Origin: Syntrophus gentianae
Lineage (GTDB): Bacteria; Desulfobacterota; Syntrophia; Syntrophales; Syntrophaceae
DNA length: 64,000 bases
Direction of reading: 5' to 3'
Assembly (NCBI RefSeq): GCF_900109885.1
Contig: NZ_FOBS01000005.1
Location: forward strand, 124,001 to 188,000
Below are positions 17,871 to 27,193 of this stretch, one piece after another; positions within the stretch are counted from its first letter, which is position 1; each line of letters begins with the position of its first letter. Both the position numbers and the translations under genes were made by a program. The notes beneath the pieces were generated by a model. That model did not search any database, was not told where the DNA came from, and saw only the letters and a list, made by a program, of their open reading frames with translations.

Positions 17871-18095
17871 TCATACCTCTACTGCGCTTCTAACAATAAT
17901 ATCGCGAATATTATAGGATATTTTTTCAAAGGTTGCGGCTTTATGAACTGGTGAACGAGAGAGTGTTACACAATCACGATAGCATGAATTATCAGCATCA
18001 TCGACTGCAGTAGCATTTTTGCTGTCTGCTTTCGTTTTTATATGCTTATTGTATGCCTTAATTACGCTATCAACTTGATAAACAGATATCGTCAT
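17871..18095 (-). CDS. Small conserved-looking protein, 74 residues
   Basis: Begins MTISVYQVDSVIKAYNKHI and is polar in the middle. AAGAGGG 6 nt before the ATG supports translation, and the gene leads the HD-GYP/transglycosylase unit. The opening resembles short deltaproteobacterial proteins found near flagellar and FlgM-type genes (VxxVIKAYxKQ pattern), but I cannot assign a function. No membrane segment or cofactor motif is visible. Confidence 0.55.
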   Translation of the reverse strand: MTISVYQVDSVIKAYNKHIKTKADSKNATAVDDADNSCYRDCVTLSRSPVHKAATFEKISYNIRDIIVRSAVEV

Positions 18096-18307
18096 AGCGA
18101 ACCCTCTTCTTTTGATTTACTGTTAACCCATTTACTGAATCGGTAGAAATCTAAAAATCTTTAGGCGTAATTTTTCGTGTAAAAAGAACCCGAGTTTTCC
18201 GTAAAAGAACATTTTTTTTATTTCTGGAATTTTTCTTGCTATTACCCATACATAAAGATTAACCACCTTGCTTTTTAACATCAGGACTGTCTCTTGGGGG
18301 ATTAAAG

Positions 18308-19066
18308 ATGAAAGATACCATTAATCGGGAAGAAGTTGGTCGAATAGAAAAAAAATTGAATGAAGCCAGATTACTTCTTCAGCAGAACAAATTGCACTCC
18401 TCTCTGATCAAATTTAAAGATGCTCTGGAAAGTTTGCTGAGGACAAAAATGCTGCCCTCCGATGCTAAGGATCTAAAAGAAAAATTTAATATTTTTCAGG
18501 ATCTTATGTCGAATACCCCGAGTTTTATAGAAACGTATGGCCCTGTGAAATTCCGTGATAATGACGCCGGCACAACGTTGGAATTCGTCAACCAGCTGCT
18601 CATTGTTAAAGATCAGGAGATCAAGGGATATATGGAAGAAAAGGCCGCTCTGTCGGAAGAAAATGCTCAAGAAACAGATCTGCCAGCGGAGACGGAAGAT
18701 TCCAAGATTGAGATTCGCGCAAAGGAAGCAAAAAGCTATCTTGATAATGATAATTTTGAAGCTGCAAAGGAAATAATAGGCAAGAACGATGAAATACTCT
18801 GGTGGCTTCTCCAGTCGTATAACACTTCAGGCATTGAACACCGCCGACAGGGAAATTTCCGTGAGGCCCTTTCCGACTTTAAAAAAGCCCTTTCCCTTCA
18901 ACCAGACGATGAGGGATTGTACTACAACATCGCCCGCATCCATATCGAAATGAATGAGTGGAAAGAAGCATTACAGGCTATTTCGGAGGCTTTGAAAATC
19001 AACCCCGAGTTTATTGAGGGGAAAAATCTGGAATCCTTTATCCGCAAGACTTCAAATAAGGTTTAA
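18308..19066 (+). CDS. Cytoplasmic TPR-repeat protein
   Basis: 252 residues, no signal or membrane helix. The N-terminal half is helical and charged (RLLLQQNKLHSSLIKFKDAL), the C-terminal half has at least two tetratricopeptide repeats (GIEHRRQGNFREALSDFKKA; YNIARIHIEMNEWKEALQAI). TPRs are protein-binding scaffolds. GGGGG lies upstream of the ATG. It is divergent from the HD-GYP cluster and convergent with tyrA; no specific partner can be named. Confidence 0.75.
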   Translation: MKDTINREEVGRIEKKLNEARLLLQQNKLHSSLIKFKDALESLLRTKMLPSDAKDLKEKFNIFQDLMSNTPSFIETYGPVKFRDNDAGTTLEFVNQLLIVKDQEIKGYMEEKAALSEENAQETDLPAETEDSKIEIRAKEAKSYLDNDNFEAAKEIIGKNDEILWWLLQSYNTSGIEHRRQGNFREALSDFKKALSLQPDDEGLYYNIARIHIEMNEWKEALQAISEALKINPEFIEGKNLESFIRKTSNKV

Positions 19067-19120
19067 CGATCCTCTTTGATCCGGGACGGGCAAGAACCCC
19101 GCAGACAGTCAGGAAGGATC

Positions 19121-19903
19121 CTATTTGAACATTTCCGGAAAGCGGTTTCCGGCATCCTGAAGCTGCTTCTCAAGGGTTTTGGCGTCACGAATATCAATAA
19201 GATTCTTCAGTTCCTTCACCGTTTGTTCATACGACTCCAGAATGACAGGCAGATAGGGATTCCGGGTGAGGATTTCCGAATACATGCGGGCGTTGTGACT
19301 GAACACTTCCTTGATGATCCGGATTTTCTCCTCAAAAATCGGCGTCATATAGGGTTTAAGTGCCTCGATATCCGTCCCCAGCGCAGTCATGGCAAGTCCG
19401 AAGGTCATGGTGTTGAAGTGGTTCAACCCCTGGATGATGCCCATGAATCGATCATGCTCCTCCGGAGAAGTCTCCACGAGTCGCGCCCCATTCTTTTTTA
19501 AAATCCTCAGCAGCCAGGCAAGCCATTTGCCGCTGCCCGGCCGGACCGGGCAGAGAACGAAGGAATAGCCATCCATTGAAGGCACTTCCGGACCGAAGAG
19601 AGGGTGCGTTCCAATCACGTCGCACTCGGCACAACGCAGCATGGCATCTACCGGCTCCACCTTGAGGGAGGTGATGTCCATCAGCAGGGCATCTTTCCCC
19701 ATGACAGGTCCGATTCGTTCGATCACCTCCGTCGTAACGCTGACGGGCACACTCACGAGAACGACGGAACATCGCTTCCCCATCTCTTCCAGACTCATTC
19801 CTTCGTCTTTATCTGCAATATGAACCGAATATCCCTGGTTCTCGAAAAATCTTCCGAACCACCGGCCCATATCCCCTTTGCCGCCGATAATGCCAACTTC
19901 CAT
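19121..19903 (-). CDS. tyrA: Prephenate dehydrogenase
   Basis: 260 residues, short TyrA without a fused chorismate mutase or ACT domain. It oxidatively decarboxylates prephenate to 4-hydroxyphenylpyruvate, the Tyr precursor. The N-terminal nucleotide-binding motif is VGIIGGKGDMGRWFG; IGTHPLFGPEVPSMDG carries the catalytic His in the usual THPLFGP context. It is the last gene of the aro operon, 35 bp after aroC, and ties the pathway directly to Tyr output, which fits the Tyr-rich leader peptide at the operon start. Confidence 0.93.
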   Translation of the reverse strand: MEVGIIGGKGDMGRWFGRFFENQGYSVHIADKDEGMSLEEMGKRCSVVLVSVPVSVTTEVIERIGPVMGKDALLMDITSLKVEPVDAMLRCAECDVIGTHPLFGPEVPSMDGYSFVLCPVRPGSGKWLAWLLRILKKNGARLVETSPEEHDRFMGIIQGLNHFNTMTFGLAMTALGTDIEALKPYMTPIFEEKIRIIKEVFSHNARMYSEILTRNPYLPVILESYEQTVKELKNLIDIRDAKTLEKQLQDAGNRFPEMFK

Positions 19904-19938
19904 AGTATCTGTCGCCTTCCTTCTTTACCTCTTTCCGG

Positions 19939-21003
19939 TCATAAAGTGCCGGCCTTCTGCCGCAGCAGATGATCGGCCAGGACAATCTGCACCATTGCCT
20001 CACAGACGGGGACGATTCGCGGGATAACACAGATATCGTGTCTGCCGCCGATGGAGAGCGTCGTTGAATGCCCCTCCGTATCGACTGTCTCCTGAGTCCG
20101 GGAAATGGAGGGAATCGGCTTACAGGCAACCCTTAGAACGATTTCTTCTCCGTTGGTGATCCCGGCCAGAATCCCGCCGGCGGAGTTGGACAGGAATCCG
20201 CCGGGACTCAAAGGGTCATTGCTTTCCGATCCCAACAGGTCCGCCACGGCGAAACCCGCCCCGATCTCCACGCCTTTGACGGTGCCTATGCTCATGAGCG
20301 CCCCGGCCAGATCGGCATCCATCTTGTCGAAGACCGGCTCTCCCAGCCCGGTGGGACAGCCGCGTACAACGATTTCCACGATCCCTCCCAGGGTATCTCC
20401 CTGCTGTCGGACTTCTGCCAGCCGCTCCGTCATCCTGCGCACGGCGTCGGGATCGGGACAGAACAAATCGTTCTCCAGGGACTCCTTATGGATCCCCTCC
20501 CCGCTCCGGGAAATGTGGATCCCCCCCAGGGCTACCGTATAGGCCAGAACCTCAATCCCCGCAGTGCCTGTCACCTGGGCGGCCACGGCCCCTGCCGCCA
20601 CACGGGCCGCCGTTTCCCGTCCCGATGCCCGCCCTCCCCCTCGATGGTCTCGAAGGCCGTATTTCCTGTAATAGGTAAAATCTCCGTGTCCCGGACGAAA
20701 AACCGTTCGCAGATGCTCATAGGCACTACTGTCCGCATCACGATTGCGGATGAGCAGCGCAATCGGCGTCCCCATTGTTTTTCCCTCAAAGACACCGGAG
20801 AGAATTTCCACGTGGTCCGCCTCCTGCCGGGGAGAGGCAAAGCGCTGCTCTCCCGGCTTTCTTTTGTCCAGGGCGGTTTGGATCTGCCCCTCGGAGAGCA
20901 GAAGCCCCGGCGGACAGCCATCAATAACGGCGCCGAGCGCGCTGCCGTGAGATTCGCCCCAGGTGGTCACCCGAAAGACGGTTCCTATGGTACTCCCTGA
21001 CAT
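19939..21003 (-). CDS. aroC: Chorismate synthase
   Basis: 354 residues from the ATG at 21003, which has GGAGGG 5 nt upstream; the frame stays open for 37 more codons but that extension lacks a ribosome site. It converts EPSP to chorismate with reduced FMN. Signatures present: TTWGESHGSALG at the N-terminus, RPGHGDFTYYRKYG and GGGRASGRETAARVAAGAVA in the middle, and SISRTQETVD with the C-terminal GRHD. It is the last shared step before the Trp and Tyr/Phe branches. Confidence 0.97.
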   Translation of the reverse strand: MSGSTIGTVFRVTTWGESHGSALGAVIDGCPPGLLLSEGQIQTALDKRKPGEQRFASPRQEADHVEILSGVFEGKTMGTPIALLIRNRDADSSAYEHLRTVFRPGHGDFTYYRKYGLRDHRGGGRASGRETAARVAAGAVAAQVTGTAGIEVLAYTVALGGIHISRSGEGIHKESLENDLFCPDPDAVRRMTERLAEVRQQGDTLGGIVEIVVRGCPTGLGEPVFDKMDADLAGALMSIGTVKGVEIGAGFAVADLLGSESNDPLSPGGFLSNSAGGILAGITNGEEIVLRVACKPIPSISRTQETVDTEGHSTTLSIGGRHDICVIPRIVPVCEAMVQIVLADHLLRQKAGTL

Positions 21004-21061
21004 CCCTACCCTCCCTTCTCCACAGAATCTGACCCGGTATACCGACCGATATCGCCTCTTC

Positions 21062-21667
21062 TTACCCCCCTCGAGACCCCGATCCATCCGAAGCGGCAGC
21101 TTCTTTTGAACCATTCAGAGAGAAACGGCAAAGGATCTCCTCGACAATCTCCTCCAGAGTTGCCGAAGAAGTGTCGATAACCAGATCGGCCAGGCGTCGA
21201 TAGATCGGCATGCGCTGCGTCAAAATCTCCGTTGTTTCCCTGATTGCGTCCTGTTCTGAAAGTTCCGCGGTATCCTTTGCCGAAAAAGACGGCCTCTGCC
21301 CGTGACTTGCCGGGTCATTCCTCATCCGTCGGACAAGGATCCCTTCCTCGGCGGTCAGCAAGACGATCCAGCCCATCGCTTTCAGCACCCCGGCATTTTC
21401 CGGATCCAGGACGGCTCCGCCCCCGGTGGCCACGACACAGCGGTGGATCGTCTCCAGGGAACGAAGGGCCGCCTTTTCCCTTTCCCGGAAAAAGGCCCAT
21501 CCCTCCTGATCCACCATGTCCCGAATGGACCGGCCCTCGCGGGCTTCGACGAGGACATCGGTATCATGAAAGGGGCGGTTCAGCCGTCGGGCCAGTTCCC
21601 GGCCGACAGAAGTCTTTCCCGTTCCGCGATATCCGATGAGGATGATGTTCCGGTCATTTGGAAGCAT
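21062..21667 (-). CDS. aroK: Shikimate kinase
   Basis: 201 residues from the Met at 21667, 11 bp after aroA. It phosphorylates shikimate at the 3-hydroxyl. The P-loop IGYRGTGKTSVG (residues 11-22), the shikimate-binding HDTD, and VVATGGGAV are all in place, as is an R-rich lid (RRMRNDPASHGQRPSF). The C-terminal tail of about 15 residues is Gly/Ser-rich. Upstream codons open in the same frame overlap aroA and are not expected to be used. Confidence 0.95.
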   Translation of the reverse strand: MLPNDRNIILIGYRGTGKTSVGRELARRLNRPFHDTDVLVEAREGRSIRDMVDQEGWAFFREREKAALRSLETIHRCVVATGGGAVLDPENAGVLKAMGWIVLLTAEEGILVRRMRNDPASHGQRPSFSAKDTAELSEQDAIRETTEILTQRMPIYRRLADLVIDTSSATLEEIVEEILCRFSLNGSKEAAASDGSGSRGG

Positions 21668-21678
21668 TCTTTTATGCC

Positions 21679-22950
21679 CTATCGTGTGCCTGGCTCCAGT
21701 TTCTTCAACTCTTCCCAGAATCCGGGAAAGGATTTCCTGACGCATCCCCGGTCCGCAATCCTTATCCCCGGAATCGCCAGACCGGCGATGGCAAAACTCA
21801 TGGCAATCCGATGGTCGTCATAGCTTTCGATATCCCCTCCATGGGGGTCGCCGCCATCGATGATCAAACCATCCGCTGTTTCCCGGGCGGCAATACCGAT
21901 TCGCCCCAGTTCAGCTGCAAGGGCTGCCAGACGGTTGCTTTCCTTGATGCGCAGATGGGACGCCCCCGTGATAACGGTGCGTCCCGAGCGGAATACCGCC
22001 AGGACCGCCAGCGACGGGACCATATCGGGGATATCCCCCATGGCGAGTTCCACGTCTCCGGGATTCAGTTTTCCCCCCGCTACTTCAACACCCCCATCTC
22101 TCCAGGTCACCGTACATCCCAGGTCCTCTATAATCCTTAAAAAACGTGCATCTCCCTGTACGCTCTCTCCCGTAAGATTCGGCACGCAGACTCGCGCCAG
22201 CCCCAGGGCTGCCGCCAGAAAGAAGTAGGAAGCGCTGGAATAATCCCCCTCGATCACAAAGGAGCGTGCCGTATAGGATTGACCGGCCGGGACAAAAAAA
22301 ATGTTGTCCTTCTGCCTTTCAACAGCAACCCCGAACTGCTCCATCACCTGGAGCGTCATGTTGATATAAGGTTCGGAAACGGTGCGACCGGCAAGTCGAA
22401 TCTTCACATCGCGAGCCGCGTATGGACTGCTGAGAAGCAGGGAGGAAACATACTGGCTGCTGTCCAGATCCGTGAAAACGGTGCGCCCTCCGGGAAGCCC
22501 GCGTGCTTTGATCATAAGGGGGGGACATCCTGAATTTTCGGGAGTTTCGATCGTTACCCCCATGCAGCGCAGAACCTGCAGCAGCGGTAAAACAGGCCGC
22601 TCGCGAAGGCGGGGAGTGCCATCCAGGAGAAAGATTCCTTCTCCCAGACAAACCAGAGTCGTCAGAAAACGCAGTGCCGTTCCGTTGTTTCCCAGGAAAA
22701 TCTTCTCCACGGGTGCTTGAATCCAGCCTCCCGTTCCCGCAATCCGGATTTCCTTTTCCTCGATGGAAATTTTTGCGCCGAGAAGTTCCAGGGCCTTCAT
22801 GAGATAATGGGTATCTTCCGCGAGCAGGGCATTCTGCAACCGTGATTCCCCTTTCGCCAGGGCGGCAGCGATTAAAGCCCGCTGTGTGATGCTCTTCGAA
22901 CCTGGGACCTCAAGGGTCACCCTTCGGATGGATCGGCCATCAGAACTCAT
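21679..22950 (-). CDS. aroA: 5-enolpyruvylshikimate-3-phosphate synthase
   Basis: 423 residues from the ATG at 22950 (AAAGGAG 5 nt upstream); 47 additional upstream codons overlap aroE and are rejected. It transfers the enolpyruvyl group of PEP to shikimate-3-phosphate. PGSKSITQRALIAAALAKG gives the conserved Lys and Ser, GNNGTALRFL is the PEP-binding loop equivalent to the glyphosate-target region, and SYDDHRIAMSFAIAG is the C-terminal signature. The aroE stop and aroA start share one base (TGATG), indicating translational coupling. Confidence 0.97.
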   Translation of the reverse strand: MSSDGRSIRRVTLEVPGSKSITQRALIAAALAKGESRLQNALLAEDTHYLMKALELLGAKISIEEKEIRIAGTGGWIQAPVEKIFLGNNGTALRFLTTLVCLGEGIFLLDGTPRLRERPVLPLLQVLRCMGVTIETPENSGCPPLMIKARGLPGGRTVFTDLDSSQYVSSLLLSSPYAARDVKIRLAGRTVSEPYINMTLQVMEQFGVAVERQKDNIFFVPAGQSYTARSFVIEGDYSSASYFFLAAALGLARVCVPNLTGESVQGDARFLRIIEDLGCTVTWRDGGVEVAGGKLNPGDVELAMGDIPDMVPSLAVLAVFRSGRTVITGASHLRIKESNRLAALAAELGRIGIAARETADGLIIDGGDPHGGDIESYDDHRIAMSFAIAGLAIPGIRIADRGCVRKSFPGFWEELKKLEPGTR

Positions 22951-23825
22951 CAGCGCTCCTTTTCCCTTCTTTCCAGTTCCTCTCGCACAACCTGCCGCAT
23001 TCGATCCACCGGAGCCTCCATTGCGGTCCACAGGCGAAACTGTGCCGCGCCCTGTTCCACAAACATCTCCACCCCGGATAACACCGCACATCCGGCCTGC
23101 TCAGCTTCCCGCAACAGCCGCGTCTGCAGGGGATTGTAAATCACATCGGCGACAAGGCGAAAATGGTGGAGTACTTGGGCGGGAACGGGAGAGGCGTCCG
23201 TATTCGGCATCATCCCGACAGGGGTTGTGTTGATCAGGACGTCGCCTTTCAGCTCCCCGATGGCTGTCAAGGGATAAAAGGGGCAGCCGAACTCCGCGGC
23301 AAGAACCCGGCCCTGTTCTTCTGTCCGGTTGACCACCACCGGATTCCCTCCTTCAGAGATCAGGCCATAGAGGGCGGCCCGTGCGGTCCCACCGGCGCCG
23401 AGGACAACGACCTGCTTTCCTTTAATCTCCGTCACCCTCCGCAGCGCCCGGAAGAGCCCTTCCCAGTCGGTGTTTGTTCCCATCAACCGCACCCCTTGAC
23501 GGATCAGCGTATTCACGGCTCCGATGGCACGGGCCTGATCATCGAGATCATCGAGCAAGGCCATCACCTCTCTTTTGAACGGTATCGTCACGCTGGCTCC
23601 CCGGTATCCTTCCTTTCTGAGCTTTTCCACTGCCTCTTTCAGATCGGACACGTCCCAGGCTTCATAAGAGCCGGCGAGGTTGAGAAATTTCAGGGCGGCC
23701 GCATGCATGAGGGGAGAAAGGCTGTGCCCTACGGGATGGCCGAGGAGGGCCAGGCGAAACGGTTCACGGAAGTTCGTCGGCGACGGGATTGGATTAAGGG
23801 AATCACTCTCCTTAGAAAAGGTCAT
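22950..23825 (-). CDS. aroE: Shikimate dehydrogenase
   Basis: 291 residues; NADPH-dependent reduction of 3-dehydroshikimate. The shikimate-binding GHPVGHSLSPLMHAA, the catalytic Lys in VTIPFKREV, the catalytic Asp in GTNTDWEGL, and the nucleotide-binding VLGAGGTARAALYGL with NRTEEQ are all recognisable. It overlaps the upstream fusion gene by 4 bp (ATGA) and aroA by 1 bp. The 20-residue N-terminal extension before FRLALLGHP is unusual in length but starts at the coupled ATG. Confidence 0.96.
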   Translation of the reverse strand: MTFSKESDSLNPIPSPTNFREPFRLALLGHPVGHSLSPLMHAAALKFLNLAGSYEAWDVSDLKEAVEKLRKEGYRGASVTIPFKREVMALLDDLDDQARAIGAVNTLIRQGVRLMGTNTDWEGLFRALRRVTEIKGKQVVVLGAGGTARAALYGLISEGGNPVVVNRTEEQGRVLAAEFGCPFYPLTAIGELKGDVLINTTPVGMMPNTDASPVPAQVLHHFRLVADVIYNPLQTRLLREAEQAGCAVLSGVEMFVEQGAAQFRLWTAMEAPVDRMRQVVREELERREKER

Positions 23826-24922
23826 TTTCCCGTTTTCCCTCTTTCGGCAGAAAGGCCTTCTGCTGACCCCTCGGATTTCTTTCCCTTCTCCGATCCGCTT
23901 CCACCCAGGATTTCCAGAATTCTGAAAAGCTCCGCAGCGGTCAGTTGACCGGGCGCCGTAGCCGTCTCCTTTTCCAGGGAAGCAAAGGTAAAATGGGCTC
24001 CGAGTAGAGGGGCCAGAATCCGGCTTATTTTTCCCAATTCCCCCATGGAGAAGGCGACAATCTCCTGCCCTTTCCCCAAGGACCAGGGGATGAGCCGCAA
24101 CACCCGCAGGTTATCCGCCATGGTGCGGGCAAAGGTCACGATCTTGATGACCCGGGCGCCGGCTTCCCGGCAGGCCCTCCAGAGATCCTCAAGGGCGGCG
24201 TCAGAGGGGGTCGAAGAAAAGTCGTGGCAGGACACAATGAGCTGCGTCCGCCCAAGATGTTCACCGATGAGACTTTTCAATGTCTCCCGCAGGGCAACCG
24301 GCGAGCTGAGTTCAATATCCACATAATCGACCCCCAGGAGGATGGCTTCCTGCAGAACGGCGATCCGTTCCCCTTCCCTCTCCGAATTTTCGGCGACCGG
24401 CGAAAGCCCGCTTTCTTCCCCCTTTCGATGGGTTACCACAATCTTAACGGGAAAGGGATTCCTGCGGATTTCCCCAACCAGATCCTTCAGATTCCCGCCG
24501 CTGATCAAATCCATTCTCAATTCCAACAGATCCGCCAAGGGAGAAGCCGCTGAAATCTGCTTAAGCGCCTCGTCACTCCCCGGCCCCACCACCGGAATGC
24601 AGACTTTAACCCTACCCAGTCCCTCCCAGTCTTGACCGGGCAGAAGGGCCGTCATCAGGGTATTCTGCAGATAGCGGGAGGCGGCGACCACCTGGCCGAA
24701 TATGGCGGAGAGGATTGAAACCGGCATGGGCCCGTTATTGAACTGTGCCAGACGGCCATAAACCTGCTCCTCCTGCACCGGGTCATAAATTTCCATCCCC
24801 AGGTCTGCTTTTTTCCTGCCGATTTCCAGGGCAAGGGCCGCCCTTTCATTGAGCAGATCAACGATCCGGGTATCGGTGTTCTGAATGGATTCTCTCAGTT
24901 CTTCCAGCGATTGTCCGCTCAC
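23822..24922 (-). CDS. aroD: Chorismate mutase / type I 3-dehydroquinate dehydratase fusion
   Basis: 366 residues with two domains. Residues 1-90 are an AroQ-type chorismate mutase: LEELRESIQNTDTRIVDLLNER followed by EIGRKKAD and YDPVQEE, with Arg10, Arg27 and Lys37/38 at expected places. Residues 104-345 are class I dehydroquinate dehydratase: Glu134 in LELRMD, His233 in SCHDFSS and the Schiff-base Lys260 in RVIKIVTFA. One protein therefore catalyses step 3 of the shikimate pathway and the first step of the Tyr/Phe branch. AroQ is more often fused to DAHP synthase, prephenate dehydratase or prephenate dehydrogenase. The C-terminus (about 25 residues) is polar and disordered-looking. Overlaps aroB and aroE by 4 bp each. 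Confidence 0.93.
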   Translation of the reverse strand: MSGQSLEELRESIQNTDTRIVDLLNERAALALEIGRKKADLGMEIYDPVQEEQVYGRLAQFNNGPMPVSILSAIFGQVVAASRYLQNTLMTALLPGQDWEGLGRVKVCIPVVGPGSDEALKQISAASPLADLLELRMDLISGGNLKDLVGEIRRNPFPVKIVVTHRKGEESGLSPVAENSEREGERIAVLQEAILLGVDYVDIELSSPVALRETLKSLIGEHLGRTQLIVSCHDFSSTPSDAALEDLWRACREAGARVIKIVTFARTMADNLRVLRLIPWSLGKGQEIVAFSMGELGKISRILAPLLGAHFTFASLEKETATAPGQLTAAELFRILEILGGSGSEKGKKSEGSAEGLSAERGKTGK

Positions 24923-26013
24923 GATGTCATTTCCCCCAGTATCTTCTCCAGAAGGGACGTCTCGACTTCCTTACTGATAAAGGGTATGCCGATTTTTTTC
25001 AACAGGATAAAGGGCAGTTCACTCCCTTCCTTCTTCTTGTCCATCGCGAGCCTTTCCAGAGCATCCGGCAGGGAAAGACCCTCCGGAATCCGGACAGGCA
25101 GGCCAAGTTCCCCGATCAGGGCCTCGATCCGGTCTCTTTCCTCCGGAGAGAGGAAGCCCGCGTAGACGGAAATCCGCGACGCGGCGATCATCCCCAGGGC
25201 AACCGCCTTTCCGTGAGCCAGGGTAAAATTCGAAGCGGCTTCCAGGGCGTGGCCGAGCGTATGACCAAAATTCAAGATGCGCCGGAACCCCGATTCCTGT
25301 TCATCGATCTCCACGACCCCTTTTTTGATCCGGCAGGATCGTTCAATGACCGTCTCCAGGATCTCCCGATTTCTGGCGCGGAGGGCCGGGACTTCCCTTT
25401 CAAGCTGCTCAAAAAATCCCGGTTCGTCAATCAGTCCGTATTTGACAATCTCCGCCAGGCCGTTGAGATATTCCTCATCGGAAAGGGTTTCCAGAAATTT
25501 GAGATCGGTGAAAATCCGTTTCGGCTGATAGAAGGTCCCCAGGAGGTTTTTCCCCTGGGGAAGGTTGACGGCCGTTTTCCCGCCGATGCTGCTGTCCACC
25601 TGAGCCATCAGCGTTGTGGGAATCTGGATGAACGGGACGGAACGCATGTAAATGGACGCCACAAAACCCGTCATATCCCCCACCACGCCGCCTCCCAGGG
25701 CAATCAGCAGGGAATGGCGATCCAGGCCCAGTTTCAGCAGCCGCGAGGTCAGTTCCAGGGTGGTCTCCATGGTCTTTGATCCCTCCCCTGCGAAAAATTC
25801 CAGAAGATCGACGGTCAGTCCCAGTTCCCGGAGGATTTCGAGGAAAGCCTTCCCGTAAAGCCGGGAAACATTGGAATCGGTCACGATGACATAGCGGTTT
25901 GCTGGAAAATCCTTCGCGATGAGGAGACCGATTCGATCCTGGAAATCATAGCCGATGCAGATTTCATGGGATTCCGAGAGACGCTTGTCGAGGTGGATTT
26001 TGATCCGGTTCAT
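24919..26013 (-). CDS. aroB: 3-dehydroquinate synthase
   Basis: 364 residues; converts DAHP to 3-dehydroquinate using NAD and a divalent metal. Seen: [64 protein letters not shown] split over the NAD-binding and active-site loops, and metal ligands in [12 protein letters not shown]. It overlaps aroF by 4 bp (ATGA) and the next gene by 4 bp, so the first four aro genes are tightly coupled. Confidence 0.97.
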   Translation of the reverse strand: MNRIKIHLDKRLSESHEICIGYDFQDRIGLLIAKDFPANRYVIVTDSNVSRLYGKAFLEILRELGLTVDLLEFFAGEGSKTMETTLELTSRLLKLGLDRHSLLIALGGGVVGDMTGFVASIYMRSVPFIQIPTTLMAQVDSSIGGKTAVNLPQGKNLLGTFYQPKRIFTDLKFLETLSDEEYLNGLAEIVKYGLIDEPGFFEQLEREVPALRARNREILETVIERSCRIKKGVVEIDEQESGFRRILNFGHTLGHALEAASNFTLAHGKAVALGMIAASRISVYAGFLSPEERDRIEALIGELGLPVRIPEGLSLPDALERLAMDKKKEGSELPFILLKKIGIPFISKEVETSLLEKILGEMTS

Positions 26014-27038
26014 ACCAGCACCCTTTCCGTAGCTCTCAGGAGATATTCCATCCGTTTCAGTTCTTCCATCAATTCGTAAAACGTCTCCGGTTTCAGGGAC
26101 TGCGCCCCGTCGCAGAAAGCCTTCTCCGGCTGGGGATGCATCTCCACGATGATTCCATCGGCGCCGACGGCCAGGGCCGCCCGGCTCAGGGGGATGACAT
26201 ATTTCCAGTGACCCGTCGCGTGACTGGGATCGATAACGACGGGCAGGTGGGTCAATTCTTTCAGGACGGGCACGGCACTGATATCCAGGGTATTGCGGGT
26301 GGCCGTTTCGAACGTTCTTATCCCCCGCTCGCAGAGGATCACCTGCTCATTTCCCGCTGACAGGATGTACTCCGCGGACATGAGCAGTTCTTCGATGGTG
26401 GTCATCATCCCCCGTTTCAGAAGAACGGGTTTGCGCGACTGGCCGATTTTCTTCAGGAGGGCGAAGTTCTGGACATTCCGGGCTCCCACCTGGAGGATGT
26501 CGGCATAGGCCTCGACTAGATCCACGTCCGCAGGATTCACCACCTCCGTAACCACGGGCATCCCCGTTTTTTCCCTGGCTTTTGCCAGCAGTTTCAGACC
26601 ATCCTCTTCCATCCCCTGAAAACTGTATGGTGAAGTTCTCGGTTTGAATGCCCCTCCGCGCAGGATCTGGGCTCCGCCCTTCTTGGCGATGTAGGCGCTT
26701 TCCAGCAGCTGTTCCTCGCTTTCTATGGAACAGGGACCGGCCATAACGGTGAATGTTCCGTCCCCAACTCTCACATCGCCGATACGAACGATGGTATCCT
26801 CGGCCTTGGCCTCCCGGCTGGTCAGCTTGTAGGGTTTGCGGATGGGAACAACCTTCTCCACGCCGGACAATGCCGCCAGATATTTGAGTTCCTCACCGCC
26901 CCGCTCTCCTCCGATAGCCTTGACAACGGTCTGTTCCGTACCCTTGGAGTGGTAGGCCTTGTAGCCGATGGACTCCACCCAGTGAACGACATGGTCTATC
27001 TGAACTTCCGTTGCGTTTCTTTTCATGACGATAATCAT
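26010..27038 (-). CDS. aroF: DAHP synthase, type I-beta with N-terminal regulatory domain
   Basis: 342 residues from the ATG at 27038, which has AAAGGAG and AAGG just upstream; a longer frame to 27128 would translate through the attenuator hairpin and is rejected. It condenses PEP and erythrose-4-phosphate, the committed step. Residues 1-70 form the ferredoxin-like domain ([18 protein letters not shown]), which in Thermotoga maritima DAHP synthase mediates Tyr/Phe feedback inhibition. The catalytic barrel shows [43 protein letters not shown] and [10 protein letters not shown]. It is the first structural gene after the Tyr-rich leader and terminator. Confidence 0.96.
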   Translation of the reverse strand: MIIVMKRNATEVQIDHVVHWVESIGYKAYHSKGTEQTVVKAIGGERGGEELKYLAALSGVEKVVPIRKPYKLTSREAKAEDTIVRIGDVRVGDGTFTVMAGPCSIESEEQLLESAYIAKKGGAQILRGGAFKPRTSPYSFQGMEEDGLKLLAKAREKTGMPVVTEVVNPADVDLVEAYADILQVGARNVQNFALLKKIGQSRKPVLLKRGMMTTIEELLMSAEYILSAGNEQVILCERGIRTFETATRNTLDISAVPVLKELTHLPVVIDPSHATGHWKYVIPLSRAALAVGADGIIVEMHPQPEKAFCDGAQSLKPETFYELMEELKRMEYLLRATERVLV

Positions 27039-27089
27039 GAGATCCTTCTCCTTTACCTGCCTTTTCCGCTGCATACGGAATCCGGCATC

Positions 27090-27128
27090 AACAAAAATGG
27101 CCATGGTGTCTGCTGCCACCATGGCCAT
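27090..27128 (-). terminator. Attenuator terminator of the aro operon
   Basis: On the minus strand ATGGCCATGGTG (27128-27117) and CACCATGGCCAT (27108-27097) make a perfect 12-bp stem with an 8-nt loop, followed immediately by TTTTTGTT. It stands 52 nt before the aroF start and downstream of the Tyr-rich leader ORF, the classic place for an amino-acid attenuator. Its 5' arm can alternatively pair with the 3' arm of the hairpin at 27138-27174. Confidence 0.9.
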
Positions 27129-27137
27129 AAAAGAAGA

Positions 27138-27174
27138 AAGCCATGGGCGGCGCTTTCTGATCTGCCCATGGCTT
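27138..27174 (-). promoter_or_regulatory. Anti-antiterminator hairpin (arms 1:2) of the aro leader
   Basis: AAGCCATGGGC (27174-27164) pairs with GCCCATGGCTT (27148-27138), 11 perfect bp around a 15-nt loop. The 3' arm contains CCATGGC, complementary to GCCATGG in the 5' arm of the terminator. The 5' arm plus loop (ATGGGCAGATC, 27169-27159) is complementary over 11 bp (one G-U) to GATCTGTCCAT at 27221-27211 inside the leader ORF. The pairings are mutually exclusive. Confidence 0.75.
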
Positions 27175-27193
27175 GGTGTTTTAATCCGTTAGT

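Noticed and set aside
21004-21114. 37-codon upstream extension of aroC
   Set aside because: Covers the aroK-aroC spacer with a basic, non-conserved sequence; the family N-terminus begins at the ATG at 21003 with GGAGGG upstream.
27039-27128. N-terminal extension of aroF to an upstream Met at 27128
   Set aside because: It would be encoded by the terminator hairpin itself; the ATG at 27038 has a strong ribosome site and matches the family N-terminus.
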